In this document: positions 33,600 through 44,403 of the stretch, in pieces
Layout of the letters: the number at the start of each line of letters is the position of its first letter
Numbering within the stretch: the stretch's first letter is position 1
DNA from: Triatoma infestans
Taxonomy: Eukaryota > Arthropoda > Insecta > Hemiptera > Reduviidae
Direction: 5' to 3'
Length of the DNA stretch: 64,000 nt
Assembly: GCA_011037195.1 (NCBI GenBank)
Contig: JAAEAF010000663.1
Span: 1 to 64,000 of the forward strand
Program-made: the position numbers and the translations under genes
Notes under the pieces: generated by a model
Told to the model about the DNA's origin: nothing
Seen by the model: the letters and a program-made list of their open reading frames with translations, nothing else
Databases searched by the model: none

Positions 33600-35150
33600 T
33601 TGCGCACCGTATCTAACACTTAATAAATTCAACATTCAATTTTCAAATAGTACTCAAACGCACCAATTTAGTACTAATCGCTAAGTTCACTAAAATCTCT
33701 AAGTAACTAGCCACAAAATTTCTGTGCCACCTCGCGCAGACAATACATAACACTTGAAATAAATACTTGACATAATCTCTTGAAATAATTCTCAATCTAT
33801 CACACTTCTTAACTTTACATACTATACCACATGTAAATGTTATATGTAAGAATTTTGTTAGTTTTAATAACAAAAATGTATCAAGTTTATTGGTATATCT
33901 AATTAAGTTGTTGCAATAATGGACATTATTTTTGTTTCAGCACTGAAAACTCTCGTACCACGATTTACAAATTTATTCAGCCTTTAATATTTGTAATTAA
34001 TGCATTATATATTTTAATATTTGTAAATAATAATTTAAAATTTATTTTATTTTGCAGAAATCAAGTTGTCCAAATTTATTATTTTTAATATGTGATAATA
34101 TTAATATTTTTTTATATATTGTATTTGCGTAATTAATTATTTTTTTTGAGTTTGCCTTAAAAGGAAATTAAATAATTTATATTATACTTGTACTTGTCTG
34201 TCATTTGTATTTTAATGTTATATTTTTATAATACTTAATTGTTTTCTTGTATTGTTCAAGGTTATATTCAACTCATCTAGAAAACGCAAAACAGTTGAAA
34301 CTCGTAGCTATAGCAACTCATAGCTATAGAAACGGCCGAAATACTTGCACATACCCCTCAAGCTAGATATTTCATCTTTAACTCTTAGCTTTAATAATTT
34401 TTATACTATTTGTTGAAATTATTGCAAACATATCCATAATATTTTTATGATGTAACAATTTAAAATTTTTAAATCTCTCTTTTGCAGATTGAAACTTCTT
34501 CACAGCTACATCATTGCATGTGTATGAATGTGTGCATGAATATTGCATATTAATTATAATTGCATGTTACCTGTAAATATTTAAAATTATCCATCATTCA
34601 TTATTTGTAATTTAATATTCTGTTGAATACTATCATTTTCAGATACACAAGATTTTACCAAAGGAATTGACACTAAACTTCGGATTCCTCATGATCCTAT
34701 AATCCTTCCGCATCCCGCTCGCTTATTAAATATATATATTTTTTTTATTTGTGTATTTTGTTATTTATTTATTTGTTAATTATTTTTGAAATACTTAAGA
34801 GTTTTTTTTTGTTCATATAGAGTTAATTCAAGAAAGTACATACACACCTACAGTACCGACTTGTCTACATTGATCGCCTTGTCTACCCTTGCCAGTACAT
34901 CTTCATCAGCAACACTCTCACTCGCCAAGCAGTGTTCGCCTATCAGCCTACCACCACAGCAACGCTCACCCACTCAAGCAGCGTTCGCTCGAGTAGAAGA
35001 CATTCAACCACCACAGCAACGCTCAATCACTCACGCAGCGTTCGTACAACACACAGCCACTTTGCAGAGATCACACACACGCCTCTCGATAACTTCCAAG
35101 CCTCTACAACTCCAGATTATCTCCCAAATTTTTCGTGCCGAAAAATTTCT
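33600..35150. other. AT-rich filler inside the LTR element
   Basis: Very AT-rich to about 34,780, then a GC-richer patch. Here accaccacagcaacgctca occurs twice (about 34,960 and 35,013), each followed by a gcagcgttcg block, a short direct duplication. An open frame at 34,786-35,166 covers this but has no recognisable domain. Confidence 0.6.
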
Positions 35151-35152
35151 CC

Positions 35153-35166
35153 AGGAGGGGGGATAA
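35153..35166 (+). promoter_or_regulatory. Polypurine tract
   Basis: aggaggggggataa lies directly before the 3' LTR, the position of the second-strand primer in LTR retrotransposons. Confidence 0.85.
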
Positions 35167-35467
35167 TGTAGTGGAAGGACAAAATCGAAAATAATAGTTT
35201 AAAGTTTCTGAATATTTTATAGTATCCAAAATTGTATTTTTGTTAATATTTTATAATTATTTTAGTGCTGTGAATTTACCTTCAAAAAGTGTGTATTTTA
35301 GAACCTGGTATATTAAATCTGGTCATTGCTATCAAGAAAACAAAGGCACTAAATCCCGTTAGGGTAACTCTTTTGTATAAGAGAATTCCCCCGCTAGAGA
35401 GAGAGCAATTCCAAAGAAGAGAGCCAAGCCACAACCTACCTACACACATTCACACCATAACATTACA
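35167..35467 (+). repeat. 3' LTR
   Basis: 301 bp, about 96-97 percent identical to the 5' LTR by eye, with the same TG...CA ends, followed by the target duplication ctat. Confidence 0.93.
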
Positions 35468-35476
35468 CTATATTAA

Positions 35477-35610
35477 AATATTTTTTACTTTCTCTTACTC
35501 CTAGTAAGAGGAAGTATTGTAATCGTGTCAAATTTTCGAAATCGAGTTTTCACCTGAAATATTTGTTTCGAGGTCCCCGAGTCCAAAAAAGTGGTTTTTA
35601 GCAAATGGTC

Positions 35611-35644
<34 letters not shown>

Positions 35645-36478
35645 GACAGCATAGCTCAAAAACAAAAAATCGTACAAAGTTCGAACTTGATATTCCGTTT
35701 AGATATCACCATGGGATCCGACAGTGGGACATCTGTCAAAATTTTTCAACCGGAAGTACCACTTTACAGTTTTTTTTTTTTACGTTTTTGCGGTTTTCTC
35801 AAAAATGGCTTCAAGGATTTTCTTCAAACATGTTATGACAACTACACATACTAATACTACAACTTTTATTTGAAACATTTCTCCAGGACAATTCATTTAA
35901 GGGCACTTCTGGGAGAGGGGTGGAGTTAGGTTTTCATCTAAAGTGCTATTTCAGTTTATTAGACAATTCTGCCACCTAAATAATGTTAATTAGAATTGAA
36001 TATGTTGTTGAAATTCCGAGTTAGAAAAAAGTCGGATAACCGGAAGTGCGTTTACTTTACCAGTTTACTAAATGATTTTTTTCCTTTTTCGCGATTTTCT
36101 CAAAAATGGCTCCGACGATTTTCTTGAAACTTCTAATATAACTAAACATGCAAAAATCTACATCATTTATTTAAATTATTTCTGTGGGAAAATTCATTTA
36201 AGGTCACTTTTTTGGGAGGAGTGCCGTTACAGCTTCCTCTAAAGTGCTGTTATACTTGATTATACAATTCTATCATCCAAACAAAATTAATTAGTAATAA
36301 ATAGATTGCTGAAATTCCGAGTTTCAAGAAAATTAGTAAACCGGAAGTGCGCTTTTACTGAACAGTTTTTCAGTTTTCGACGAATTTCGTTAAGTTGGGT
36401 ACACAAACTATAAAATTTGTCAATTATAATTTTGAGAACTGGAGTAAGAGAAGTGTGAGTGTTTCACACCAGATTTTT
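35477..36478 (+). repeat. Repeat A, longest copy
   Basis: About 1 kb. The left end has the hairpin ctcttactcctagtaagag (35,492-35,511), then aatcgtgtcaaattttcgaa, a (TG)n tract at 35,612-35,628 with (TATG)n after it, ccgtttagatatcaccatgg and accggaagtaccactttac. Then two tandem inner units of about 305 bp follow, each starting at a ttttctcaaaaatggct block (about 35,797 and 36,102) and ending at an accggaagtgcg block (about 36,030 and 36,340). The right end is gtgtgagtgtttcacaccag, which can fold on itself. No frame codes for a known protein. The element class is unknown. Confidence 0.85.
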
Positions 36479-36479
36479 T

Positions 36480-37420
36480 CTGTTTAAAATCTAGCAATCC
36501 AATTGTTTCGAATCTACAACATGGCAAAATTGTTTTTGTAGTTTTTTCTCCAGAGACCGAAAACTCTACAAGATGTTTAATAATGTAGAAGATATAAGAT
36601 ATAATCCTGTAGCTTCTTTCAATCTCTCAAAATTAAACAAAGCATTAGTATTTAGCATTCATTATTTTTAATACGGAGTTATGTTTAAATAATCTTGCCA
36701 CTTAATGAAGGGCTTGGGAACAAAAATGCTTGTGACAAAATGTAAAAGTTAGGATTAGCGTATTTACCACTGTAACCGCTCAATTCTTCTAGGATAATCT
36801 TTGAAATATTTAATATCTAGAGTATCGAATTAATGGCAAACATTCTGTACATGAATCAATAAATGTAAATTATAAATTACAAAAATATTAAATTACTTGA
36901 CAAATTTAATTACCTGTCATATTAGCTGTCAATGTAATTATCTATAAATTTCACAGTTATATAAACAAGCAAATGAACAGACGATAATTAGCTATTAAAA
37001 CGTGATGATAAACATAGCTAACCCTAACATACTAGGTCTACCGCCAACACTAATTAATTATAGTGTTATTAGCCGCAGTTTACACTTAGTGAGTGGAAGC
37101 TTGATGCAATTATTAATGCTGTACGTTAACATCTGTAATGAATCTATGGATTAGTTTGTTAATTCAATGGTAATTTTTTATTTATTTGTAGTAAATAAAA
37201 TTAATTTATCCGTAATTAATAGAAGAAAATCAAGATGGATTTATGAAAATTATATCACAGATTAAATGGGTATAACGATATAGGCTAGAGAAACATAACA
37301 TTAATTTAACTATTTACTTAATCCACTTAATTAAGAAATGTATAAAGTCCCATATTAAAGTATTTGACTAAGGACCAAAGATTTAGACTAACTGATTACA
37401 AGGCTTTAGGAAAATTAATT
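36480..37420. other. AT-rich intergenic DNA
   Basis: No gene or element recognised. A repeat A left-end fragment (ggtaagaggaagttatcc) follows at 37,437-37,530. Confidence 0.5.
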
Positions 37421-37719
37421 CGTTTATCTTACTTACTGGTAAGAGGAAGTTATCCCGAATATGTCAAATATTTTAAATCGAATTTTACACTGGAATATTT
37501 TTGTGATCTCTTTCAAAGTACTGGTGATCCATTACAGAAATTTTTACGTGCGAAGTCAACTCTGCATACAAACTTGATAGCTATTAATATGACGATCGAT
37601 GAAAAATCCAAAAACCGGTCAGAACCTAGGACAGATAAAAATATGGGTGTTATCCAGCATTGCGGACCAAATTCAATAACTGATATTCAGGGAGAATTAA
37701 GTCCATGACTGTGCATCAG

Positions 37720-38155
37720 TTAGGTTGCCCGCAAGGGGTATCTGTTGCATACAGTCACTAGGGGGAGTAGCGACCCCACGGGTTACCACAGCTCAGTACT
37801 CCAATGGAGTTCGTCAGATCAGTACACAATACACTTAAACTACATACATTCTACACTTTACAGACAAGGACAAACACAGTACAGTAACTATGGTCTAAGA
37901 AATAAGGAAGGGATTAGCTCAGCGGTAGCGCACGGATTAGCAACGTGGAGGTCCCGGGGATGAATCCAGCATGCTGCCCTTAGATTTTCTCTTCCTAGGA
38001 GCCTCTACAACTCACTGTCCGGTGATTGGCAGTGTTGTCTGTAGTCAGAGAACACTGCTTGGAGGCCGGCTGTGCATTGGAGAAGGCTTCGGGGCCGCTA
38101 CCACCGGAGATCTTTCAGGTGGCAGTGCAATAATCCCCTAAAACAATCTACAATC
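37720..38155 (+). repeat. SINE-like element, full-length copy 3
   Basis: Same order as the 9.1-kb copy: ttgcccgcaaggggtatctg, tacagacaaggacaaacaca, the A-box-like ttagctcagcggtagcgcac at about 37,914, the B-box-like ggggatgaatccagc at about 37,956, the core at 38,000-38,090 and the end gcaataatcccctaaaaca. The A-box of this copy is the best preserved of the three. Confidence 0.8.
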
Positions 38156-38374
38156 GGTTAGGTTTTATTTTCACAATGTTGGATTGTGTGTTACTCCTTA
38201 CTCCTGTGAGTTCAAGTGTATGTTGTATTTTAATGTTTTTAATGGAGAAACTAGAATGAGTTCCCCCACGTTAACTGTTGGTTTGGCTGGGTTGACTCAG
38301 CCTAACTGATCTCTTTACTTATACTTAGGATTACATCAAGTTTAATTTTGCCATGATTTTCTATATATTATATA

Positions 38375-38560
38375 TATATGTCAGAGACATTTTCCGTGGT
38401 AGCCTGCTTCATTTTGTGGTCATCGACCGGTTTCGGGCGTTCGTCCATCTTCAGGATGCGTTTTTTCAGACAGTGTGACAACACAGACTTGCACAGAGCA
38501 AATTTTGTTTCCACACCCAACCACCACAACAACTATATATATATATATATCTGTATGTGA
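38375..38560 (-). mobile_element. Hammerhead-like unit, solitary minus copy
   Basis: The minus strand reads CATC, CTGAAGA, T, hairpin GGAC-gaac-GCCC (one mismatch), GAAA, CCGGTC, GATG over about 38,420-38,460. CATC and GATG would form a perfect 4-bp stem I across the core, and ACCGGT is self-complementary, as in dimeric hammerheads with a short stem III. About 90 percent identical to the unit at 47,690-47,890. A TA microsatellite flanks it at 38,535-38,552. Confidence 0.65.
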
Positions 38561-38589
38561 GTGAAAAAAAAATATCACAACAAAACCTA

Positions 38590-38790
38590 TGCCGCAATAG
38601 CTCTTTAAGGGCTAAGGCTTCCTATACGGCGATTTTGTTGGGGTGCTTATGGCACGCTTATCGTTTAGTTCTGACCTTCGCTAGCTAGGTTCACTATCAC
38701 TCTCACTTTTTCTTCATGGGAATTGAATCCTGAATTCTTGCACCAAAAGCGAGGGTGCCCTCTACTATATCACACGCAAGAGGGCAAAAA
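38590..38790 (-). repeat. tRNA-headed repeat fragment
   Basis: On the minus strand, agaattcaggattcaattcc is a B-box-like block matching agaattcagggttcagttcc at 48,558. The preceding tcgcttttggtgc matches tcgcctttcttgc. It is the head region of repeat C or a SINE using the same tRNA-derived module. Confidence 0.5.
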
Positions 38791-38794
38791 ATAT

Positions 38795-38930
38795 CTCAAA
38801 AACAAAAAATCGAGGATACTCAAACCCAGCATTTCGTTTAGCTACTACTACCGCATCTGACATGAAAGTTTCGGTCATAATCCATCAAGCGGAAGTGCGA
38901 TTTTACTGAATTTTTTTAGTAAATTCCTAA
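38795..38930 (+). repeat. Repeat A fragment
   Basis: The blocks tctcaaaaacaaaaaatcga, catttcgtttagctactact and gcggaagtgcgattttactg are in the expected order. Confidence 0.7.
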
Positions 38931-39239
38931 GGTATTCTTAATGCTTGCAGCCAAAGTTATAAAATTTTAAATAAATAACGTACCCATCTATTTGTTAGCA
39001 TTAATACTAAATCCTGGAGATTAGTTTCATATAATAATATTATTATCGATTAGTACTGATTATCATGCAAATAATATAATTAAAAATAAATTTATGATAA
39101 ATGAATTTATTACCTTTAATAGACCGATTTCATGAATTATTTATCCAGATGGAGATAAATCATTCTGAAACATATAAAAAAAAAAGAAAAAGTAAAGTTA
39201 TTACTGTTTAAATGTTTAGAAATTAAAAAATTAATTAAT

Positions 39240-40045
39240 CCTGAAAAAATACTTAAGTTTCCGGGTTAAGACTAATTTCGTTCATATTGCAATGAGCTTC
39301 TTCAGGGTTGTTTCAGCTTACAAAAAATAAACAATATATTGAAATAAAGATGTTGAATTATAAAATACAAAAATGCTTATTATTACTCTAAAATGTAAAA
39401 ATAAGATCAAATTTCTGGAACAAATTTCGGATACAAGGGGAATGGGCATAGTTTAAGTACTGTGAAAGACCGACATGTAAACTGCTATTGTAGATCTTAT
39501 ACTTTGTTTGCTTGAAAAAATTATCCGTATTGTAGATGTTACCCTGACTTTGGTGGCGGATCAGTGGACAATTAAGAGAATCATTGGTGGAATGGTGGTT
39601 GATAAAATATGATGTGACGTCTGACCAGATAAATGGTCCCATTAATGCTGACGAGGCGAAGGAGAGATCTGGATTATAACAAGTGCACTCTAGGAATATA
39701 AACAGGAGTATTAAATCTGCCATTTCTCTGAGTATATATAATGGTTACTAGGTATATCATATCGAGTGTGGAACCGTAATCATATTCATGACAAAGAAGA
39801 CCATGTTTATAGAGGATATATTTTAAAAATCTTCGCTGAATTTTTTCGAGTTCATTTTTATTTCCACTTTACTGTGGTGACCTTACTGAGCAGTCATGTT
39901 CAAGGTAGCGTCTTACGAAGCTGCGACAGAGGAATTGGAAACTATAGTATTGCAGATGTGAATAATTTTGAGTCAAAGACGATACCAAAATCATGGGAGA
40001 TACCAGTTATTTATTTATATGTTGTTGACAATCTAGGTTGAGCTT
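39240..40045 (-). pseudogene. LINE RT thumb and C-terminal remnant
   Basis: Minus-strand broken frames give GISHDFGIVFDSKL (about 40,000), then KNELEKIQRRFLKYILYKHG (about 39,855, with frame shifts) and a 111-aa open frame at 39,723-39,388 (SSALMGPFIWSDVTSYFINH...NCPLIRHQSQGNI). These are the thumb and the C-terminal conserved region of Jockey/CR1-type ORF2. The ADD active site lies outside the surviving part. At 39,270-39,310 the minus strand has CTGAAGAAG...ACGAAATT, a loose echo of the hammerhead-like order. Confidence 0.65.
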
Positions 40046-40197
40046 ACAATAATCAACTGTTCAACCATTCATAATTATTGTGCTATTTACCAAAATAATA
40101 ATAATATAATAATGATTACAAATTATTAATACATTTCATTATTACATTGTAATAATTAATTTAATATATAAAAATAATATAGAAATTTAATACCTTC

Positions 40198-40654
40198 TTT
40201 TAATCTTTAACATCAATGAACCAAAACTTCTTTAACTTAATTATTATTATTATTATTTTTTTTCTTTTGCTTTTTCTTTAAATAATAATAACTTTTTACT
40301 CAGAAGTCTGACCTATTCAACACATAGTTTATAGTTTCGTAGTTCCCCTCGCAAAAGTGCTTTCCTATTTTTAATAATTCCGCTTAATGTGTTTATTATC
40401 CCTTTTATAGGATGAGATACCAGTTGAAGAATAGAAATAATTGATGGGAGATTTGATGGGAGGGAGGATATTGGTACCACACTTTGGGCACCAAATAATA
40501 ATAAAAATAATCACTAGAATATTAAAACTTCTAACGCTAAACCTTGTGCATTTTTTGCTATTGTTAACAGGTTTGCCAAACTCTTCTAGGCTTGTGATTT
40601 ATTATCATCTGATAATTAATTTAGTTTCAATATTTTTCTCTATCACTGAAGACT
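40198..40654 (+). repeat. Repeat D copy 2, left part
   Basis: Matches 28,050-28,615 (ctttaacatcaatgaaccaa, ggtaccacactttgggcacc, ctaaaccttgtgcatttttt). It is split by a LINE, and the last 54 bases are repeated on the other side at 41,201-41,254. The right part continues to about 41,330. Confidence 0.8.
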
Positions 40655-41200
40655 ATTTATTATTATTATTATTATCGGGTGCCCAAAGGCGCGGGACCTA
40701 AGCCTATATGGCTCTTATCCCCCCGGTACCCCCCGTAACCCCTTAATTAGCCTCCCCCGGTAACTTGCCGGTTAATCTACAATATCTCAAGATATCACTA
40801 TACTCCAACTCGCCCAGACAATCCTGCGAGAGTGGTGTCCTCCCAAATATACGAAACCTAGTTCCAGCGAAACGGGGACACTGACATAAGTAGTGATACA
40901 CCGTTTCCCTAACTCCGTCATCACAGTTCTGACAAATGGGACTCCGCGTCTTTCCTATGTTAAACAAGTGGCTGGACACCCAAGTGTGTCCAGTCACTAT
41001 TCCTACCAAGGTCCTCAAACCCGTCCTACTGAGAGACAGGAGATACTCCGAAATTCTCTGCTTACCTGCCTTTATAAATCTTTTAGCTTGGAGGCACCCC
41101 TGCGTGTCCCCCCAGCATTTCTCCAAAGCTCTCGTCTCCCAAAGTCTAATCTGTTTGTCGCGAAACGTCTTTGTAACGGCCAGGGCTGGTTCAGGACCAC
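40655..41200 (-). pseudogene. 5'-truncated LINE insertion with 54-bp target duplication
   Basis: The minus-strand frame 41,126-40,743 (127 aa) is the C-terminal part of the LINE at 55,637-56,548: both have WGDTQGCLQAKRFIKA, SEYLLSLSRTGLRTLVGIVT and the zinc motif CQNCDDGVRETVYHYLCQC. The 3' end has a tandem ATA/TAT tail (40,655-40,674) after cccgat, the same tail type as the other copy. The flanking DNA attatcatctgataattaat... is duplicated for about 54 bp (40,601-40,654 and 41,201-41,254), which fits target-primed reverse transcription with a very long target duplication. The zinc domain is intact but RT and RNase H are absent. Confidence 0.88.
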
Positions 41201-41329
41201 ATTATCATCTGATAATTAATTAGTTTCAATATTTTTCTCTATCACTGAAGACTAAATATCCGTTCTAATAAAGTAAAAAACTCTGTCGAAACGTTGAATT
41301 TTTTTTTTAGACCAATCCAACACAAAACA

Positions 41330-42230
41330 TATTCATTATCATTACTTAAATATTATATCATTATATAGATAATTATTAACCAAACTTTGCCTAGTCTAAA
41401 CAGTGGCAATGGAAATTAGTATTGATTCCTCTATTTATAGTGTAGGAAGAAAGACTTGGTTTGATCAACAGTATTTCTCTTTGATCTTCTTCCATAGTTC
41501 AATGAGGGTGTTTCAAATGCTAAGAAGGAAATTACAAATGATTTTCTGGAACATTCTCATAAGATTTTATAAGGTAATTTTCAATATTTTCGGTTCTGCT
41601 AATGATATTATGTAGTTAATATATCTGTCATCTACTTTTTCTTTTCTTTTTTTTGAGGGGGGATAAGCAGCAACTATTATGTATTTTTGTTTTATTCTAT
41701 TTATTTTAAACTCTTTCCTAAACTTGGCACTGAGTTCTAAAAAAATGAGTACTACTCTCAAATTAAATAAAATTATACTATACTAGATTATTAATATAGT
41801 GGAGTTCCTATTCACAAATAAATCCTGGACTACATTATTATTGCATTGCATAAAATTGAAAAGAAAAAAAGTAAAAAAATATGCAAAAAACTACTTTGGA
41901 ACGAATTCAATTATATTTATATAAAAGATTCAATTTATAATGTATTATAATAATTCTATTTTTAAATATACTAGCTACCATTCAAATTGTATTAAAAATA
42001 AAAAAATCTAATAATAAAATGAAAGGTTGTAACCTTAAATAAATTCAGTTACCAATGACTTTCTATTAAAGTGTACAGTAGATCTATAAACCGCTGTCAA
42101 AAGTGACAAGGATATTGTTTTAAATTCTATTTTCTTTCCTTTTTTTTTTAATATAATTTATTACCTACCATATTCATTTTAAATAATTAAAATTAAATTT
42201 TATTATCATAATATTCTTCATTGAATCTTT
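41330..42230. other. AT-rich intergenic DNA
   Basis: No gene or element recognised on either strand. The stretch 42,240-42,950 that follows is less AT-rich but also has no signature. Confidence 0.5.
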
Positions 42231-42952
42231 CAACAACAAAAAAATGTGGCTGATCCTCGGCCAGGTCTAAAACTCGGCCATACTTCTACTCCCTCGATTC
42301 AGAGCTTCGCTTTGATCTTTTCAGCATTTTTTAACAACACATGTGTAGTGGTGCGATCAGTTGAATTATTATATTTTAAATTAATTAATAAGAGTAGAAA
42401 GTAGTTGTCTTGTACTACTAGGCCAGTGCAGTGTGGTTTGCTGCGTCAGCGTTTTGATCCTACTATTTCTCTCCGTGAGAGAGAACTATTTTAAAATAGA
42501 GTCAGTCTAGCTCGGAGAGCTCTAGTGAATGGAGGCGATCGTAGGACTTTTCAATGAGTACTCTTAGCCATTTTCTAGCGTCTGGCGCCGAGGCGGCACA
42601 CTAAATTGCACTGGCCCGGGTATGACTTAGGGAATGGGGTTACATAAGAAATAGTCTGTTGTTAGAGTATTAGCTGTTAGTAACTAGCCGGTTTAAGCCT
42701 TACCTTTGTGTTGTAAATTCGATGTGATTGGTGGGGGTTTATTTGGATAAGATTATAAGTAGAGTAAGGGTTATTATTTAGAGTAGAGATACAATTATGA
42801 TTTAAGCCAGAGTAGAATTTATTAAGATTTATTTGAATTTATTAGCATGCAGTAGAGGATTAATATCAAGGGAACATCTAGTATGTTACTTGGATGGTAC
42901 CTGGGGTTCATGTGTAGTGCAATAGTCATATAAGGGGCGATAATATATCTGT

Positions 42953-43196
42953 CGGTAGTTGTGTTGTGTTATTATCAGACGAATAGAATCCCCCGGCTTA
43001 GCCTTAGTTATTTCAGTGTAATTCTTAATATCGAACATTATGTTATATTCATTATAATTTACTTTGCTGTATTTTATTTTATTTTACTTTATTTTATATC
43101 AACCGGAAGTTGTGTTGTATTATTGTTAGACGAATAGAATTCCCCAGTTTAGCCTCATTATTTTACTGTAACTCTTAATATCAGCCATTATAGTAT
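42953..43196. repeat. 90-bp direct repeat, period about 151 bp
   Basis: The segment from cggtagttgtgttgtgttat (42,953) recurs from cggaagttgtgttgtattat (43,104) with about 15 percent difference. The second unit is cut by the solo LTR at 43,197 and resumes at 44,198, where gtattcattacaatttc follows the pattern of ttatattcattataattta in the first unit. Confidence 0.8.
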
Positions 43197-44197
43197 TGTA
43201 ATGTAATGGTGTGGATGTGTGTATAGGTAGCTTGTGTCGTAGCGTTTTAGCGAAAAGGGCTTGTATGTTTGCTTGAGATAGAATGCAAGAATAATTAAGA
43301 ACACACTGGTAGTTTAAAACAATATATTCTCTAGGAGAAATTAAGTTAACAACAATATGCTTATAATTTAAATGGAATAAACTCTTAAAACTTGATATTG
43401 GCTCTGATGCTTTCACTTTGGTAGCTAGAACGAGTCTGTTAGTAAATTTAAGTATTTTAGAATATCACGCTATTATGTTTAAGAAATTAAGTATTTATCA
43501 AGATTAATGCAAAGCTCTTATGTTTTAACTTATAACTGGCACTGATTTGAAGAGGGCGATTCCTGAAGTATCCTGTTTGAAGGTTGAGTTTAGACTCTCT
43601 CTCTCGCGGGGGAATTTTCTTACAAAGGTTTGCCCTAACGGAATTTTTGTGCCTTTGTTTTTCTATTTAGTAATGACCAGATTTAATATACCTGGTTCTA
43701 AAATACATACTTTTTGAAGGTAAATTCACAGCACTAAAATAATTATAAAATATTAACAAAAATACAATTTTGGATACTATAAAATATTCAGAAACTTTAA
43801 ACTATTATTGTAAATTTAAGTATTTTAGAATATCACACTATTATGTTTAAGAAATTAAGTGTTTATCAAGATTAATGCAAAGCTCTTATGTTTTAACTTA
43901 TAACTGGCACTGATTTGAAGAGGGCGATTCCTGAAGTATCCTGTTTGAAGGTTGAGTTTAGACTCTCTCTCGCAGGGGAATTTTCTTACAGGTTTGCCCT
44001 AACGGGATTTTTGTGCCTTTGTTTTTCTATTTAGTAATGACCAGATTTAATATACCTGGTTCTAAAATACACACTTTTTGAAGGTAAATTCACCGCACTA
44101 AAATAATTATAAAATATTAACAAAAATACAATTTTGGATACTATAAAATATTCAGAAACTTTAAACTATTATTTTTCGATTTTGTTCTTCCACTACA
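43197..44197 (-). repeat. Solo LTR with internal 368-bp tandem duplication, TSD GTAT
   Basis: The minus-strand ends are TGTAGTGGAAG and CCATTACATTACA, the same termini as the LTRs at 31.5 and 35.2 kb, with gtat on both sides (43,193-43,196 and 44,198-44,201). Inside, 43,442-43,809 and 43,810-44,177 are head-to-tail copies, each with ttaagtattttagaatatca, the ctctctct-gcgggggaattttc block and the tttaatatacctggttctaa block. The rest matches the solo LTR at 13,588. Confidence 0.9.
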
Positions 44198-44403
44198 GTA
44201 TTCATTACAATTTCTTTTGCAGTATTTTATGTTTATTTTGTCTTAGTTTATCCTTTTCCTTCTTTGCCTCCCAAGTATAACCCAATAATTCCTATATCCG
44301 TCAACCTCCGATATCCCGTTACACATGATTTAGAAAGTAATAATTTTAAAAATAAACTATACATTAAAAAAAACTTCCGTTCAAAAAAAAAAAAAATATT
44401 TTA

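Larger units (their letters stand above)
31519..35467 (+). mobile_element. Complete non-autonomous LTR retrotransposon, gag only
   Basis: A 3.95-kb element flanked by the 4-bp duplication ctat (31,515-31,518 and 35,468-35,471). The LTRs (31,519-31,820 and 35,167-35,467) both run TGTAGTGG...ATTACA and differ at about ten substitutions and one indel, so the insertion is not very recent. A primer-binding-site-like block lies next to the 5' LTR and a polypurine tract next to the 3' LTR. Inside are gag, a protease scar and about 1.8 kb of AT-rich filler. No reverse transcriptase, RNase H or integrase motif is present, so it must use enzymes in trans. Solo LTRs of the family lie at 13,588 and 43,197. 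Confidence 0.93.

Noticed and set aside
34786..35166. 126-aa frame before the polypurine tract of the LTR element
   Set aside because: No pol or envelope motif; it covers a short direct duplication (caacgctca blocks) and is better explained as non-coding filler.
35477..36478. Repeat A as a classic TIR DNA transposon
   Set aside because: Its two ends are different sequences, each with its own small hairpin, and do not form inverted repeats with each other.
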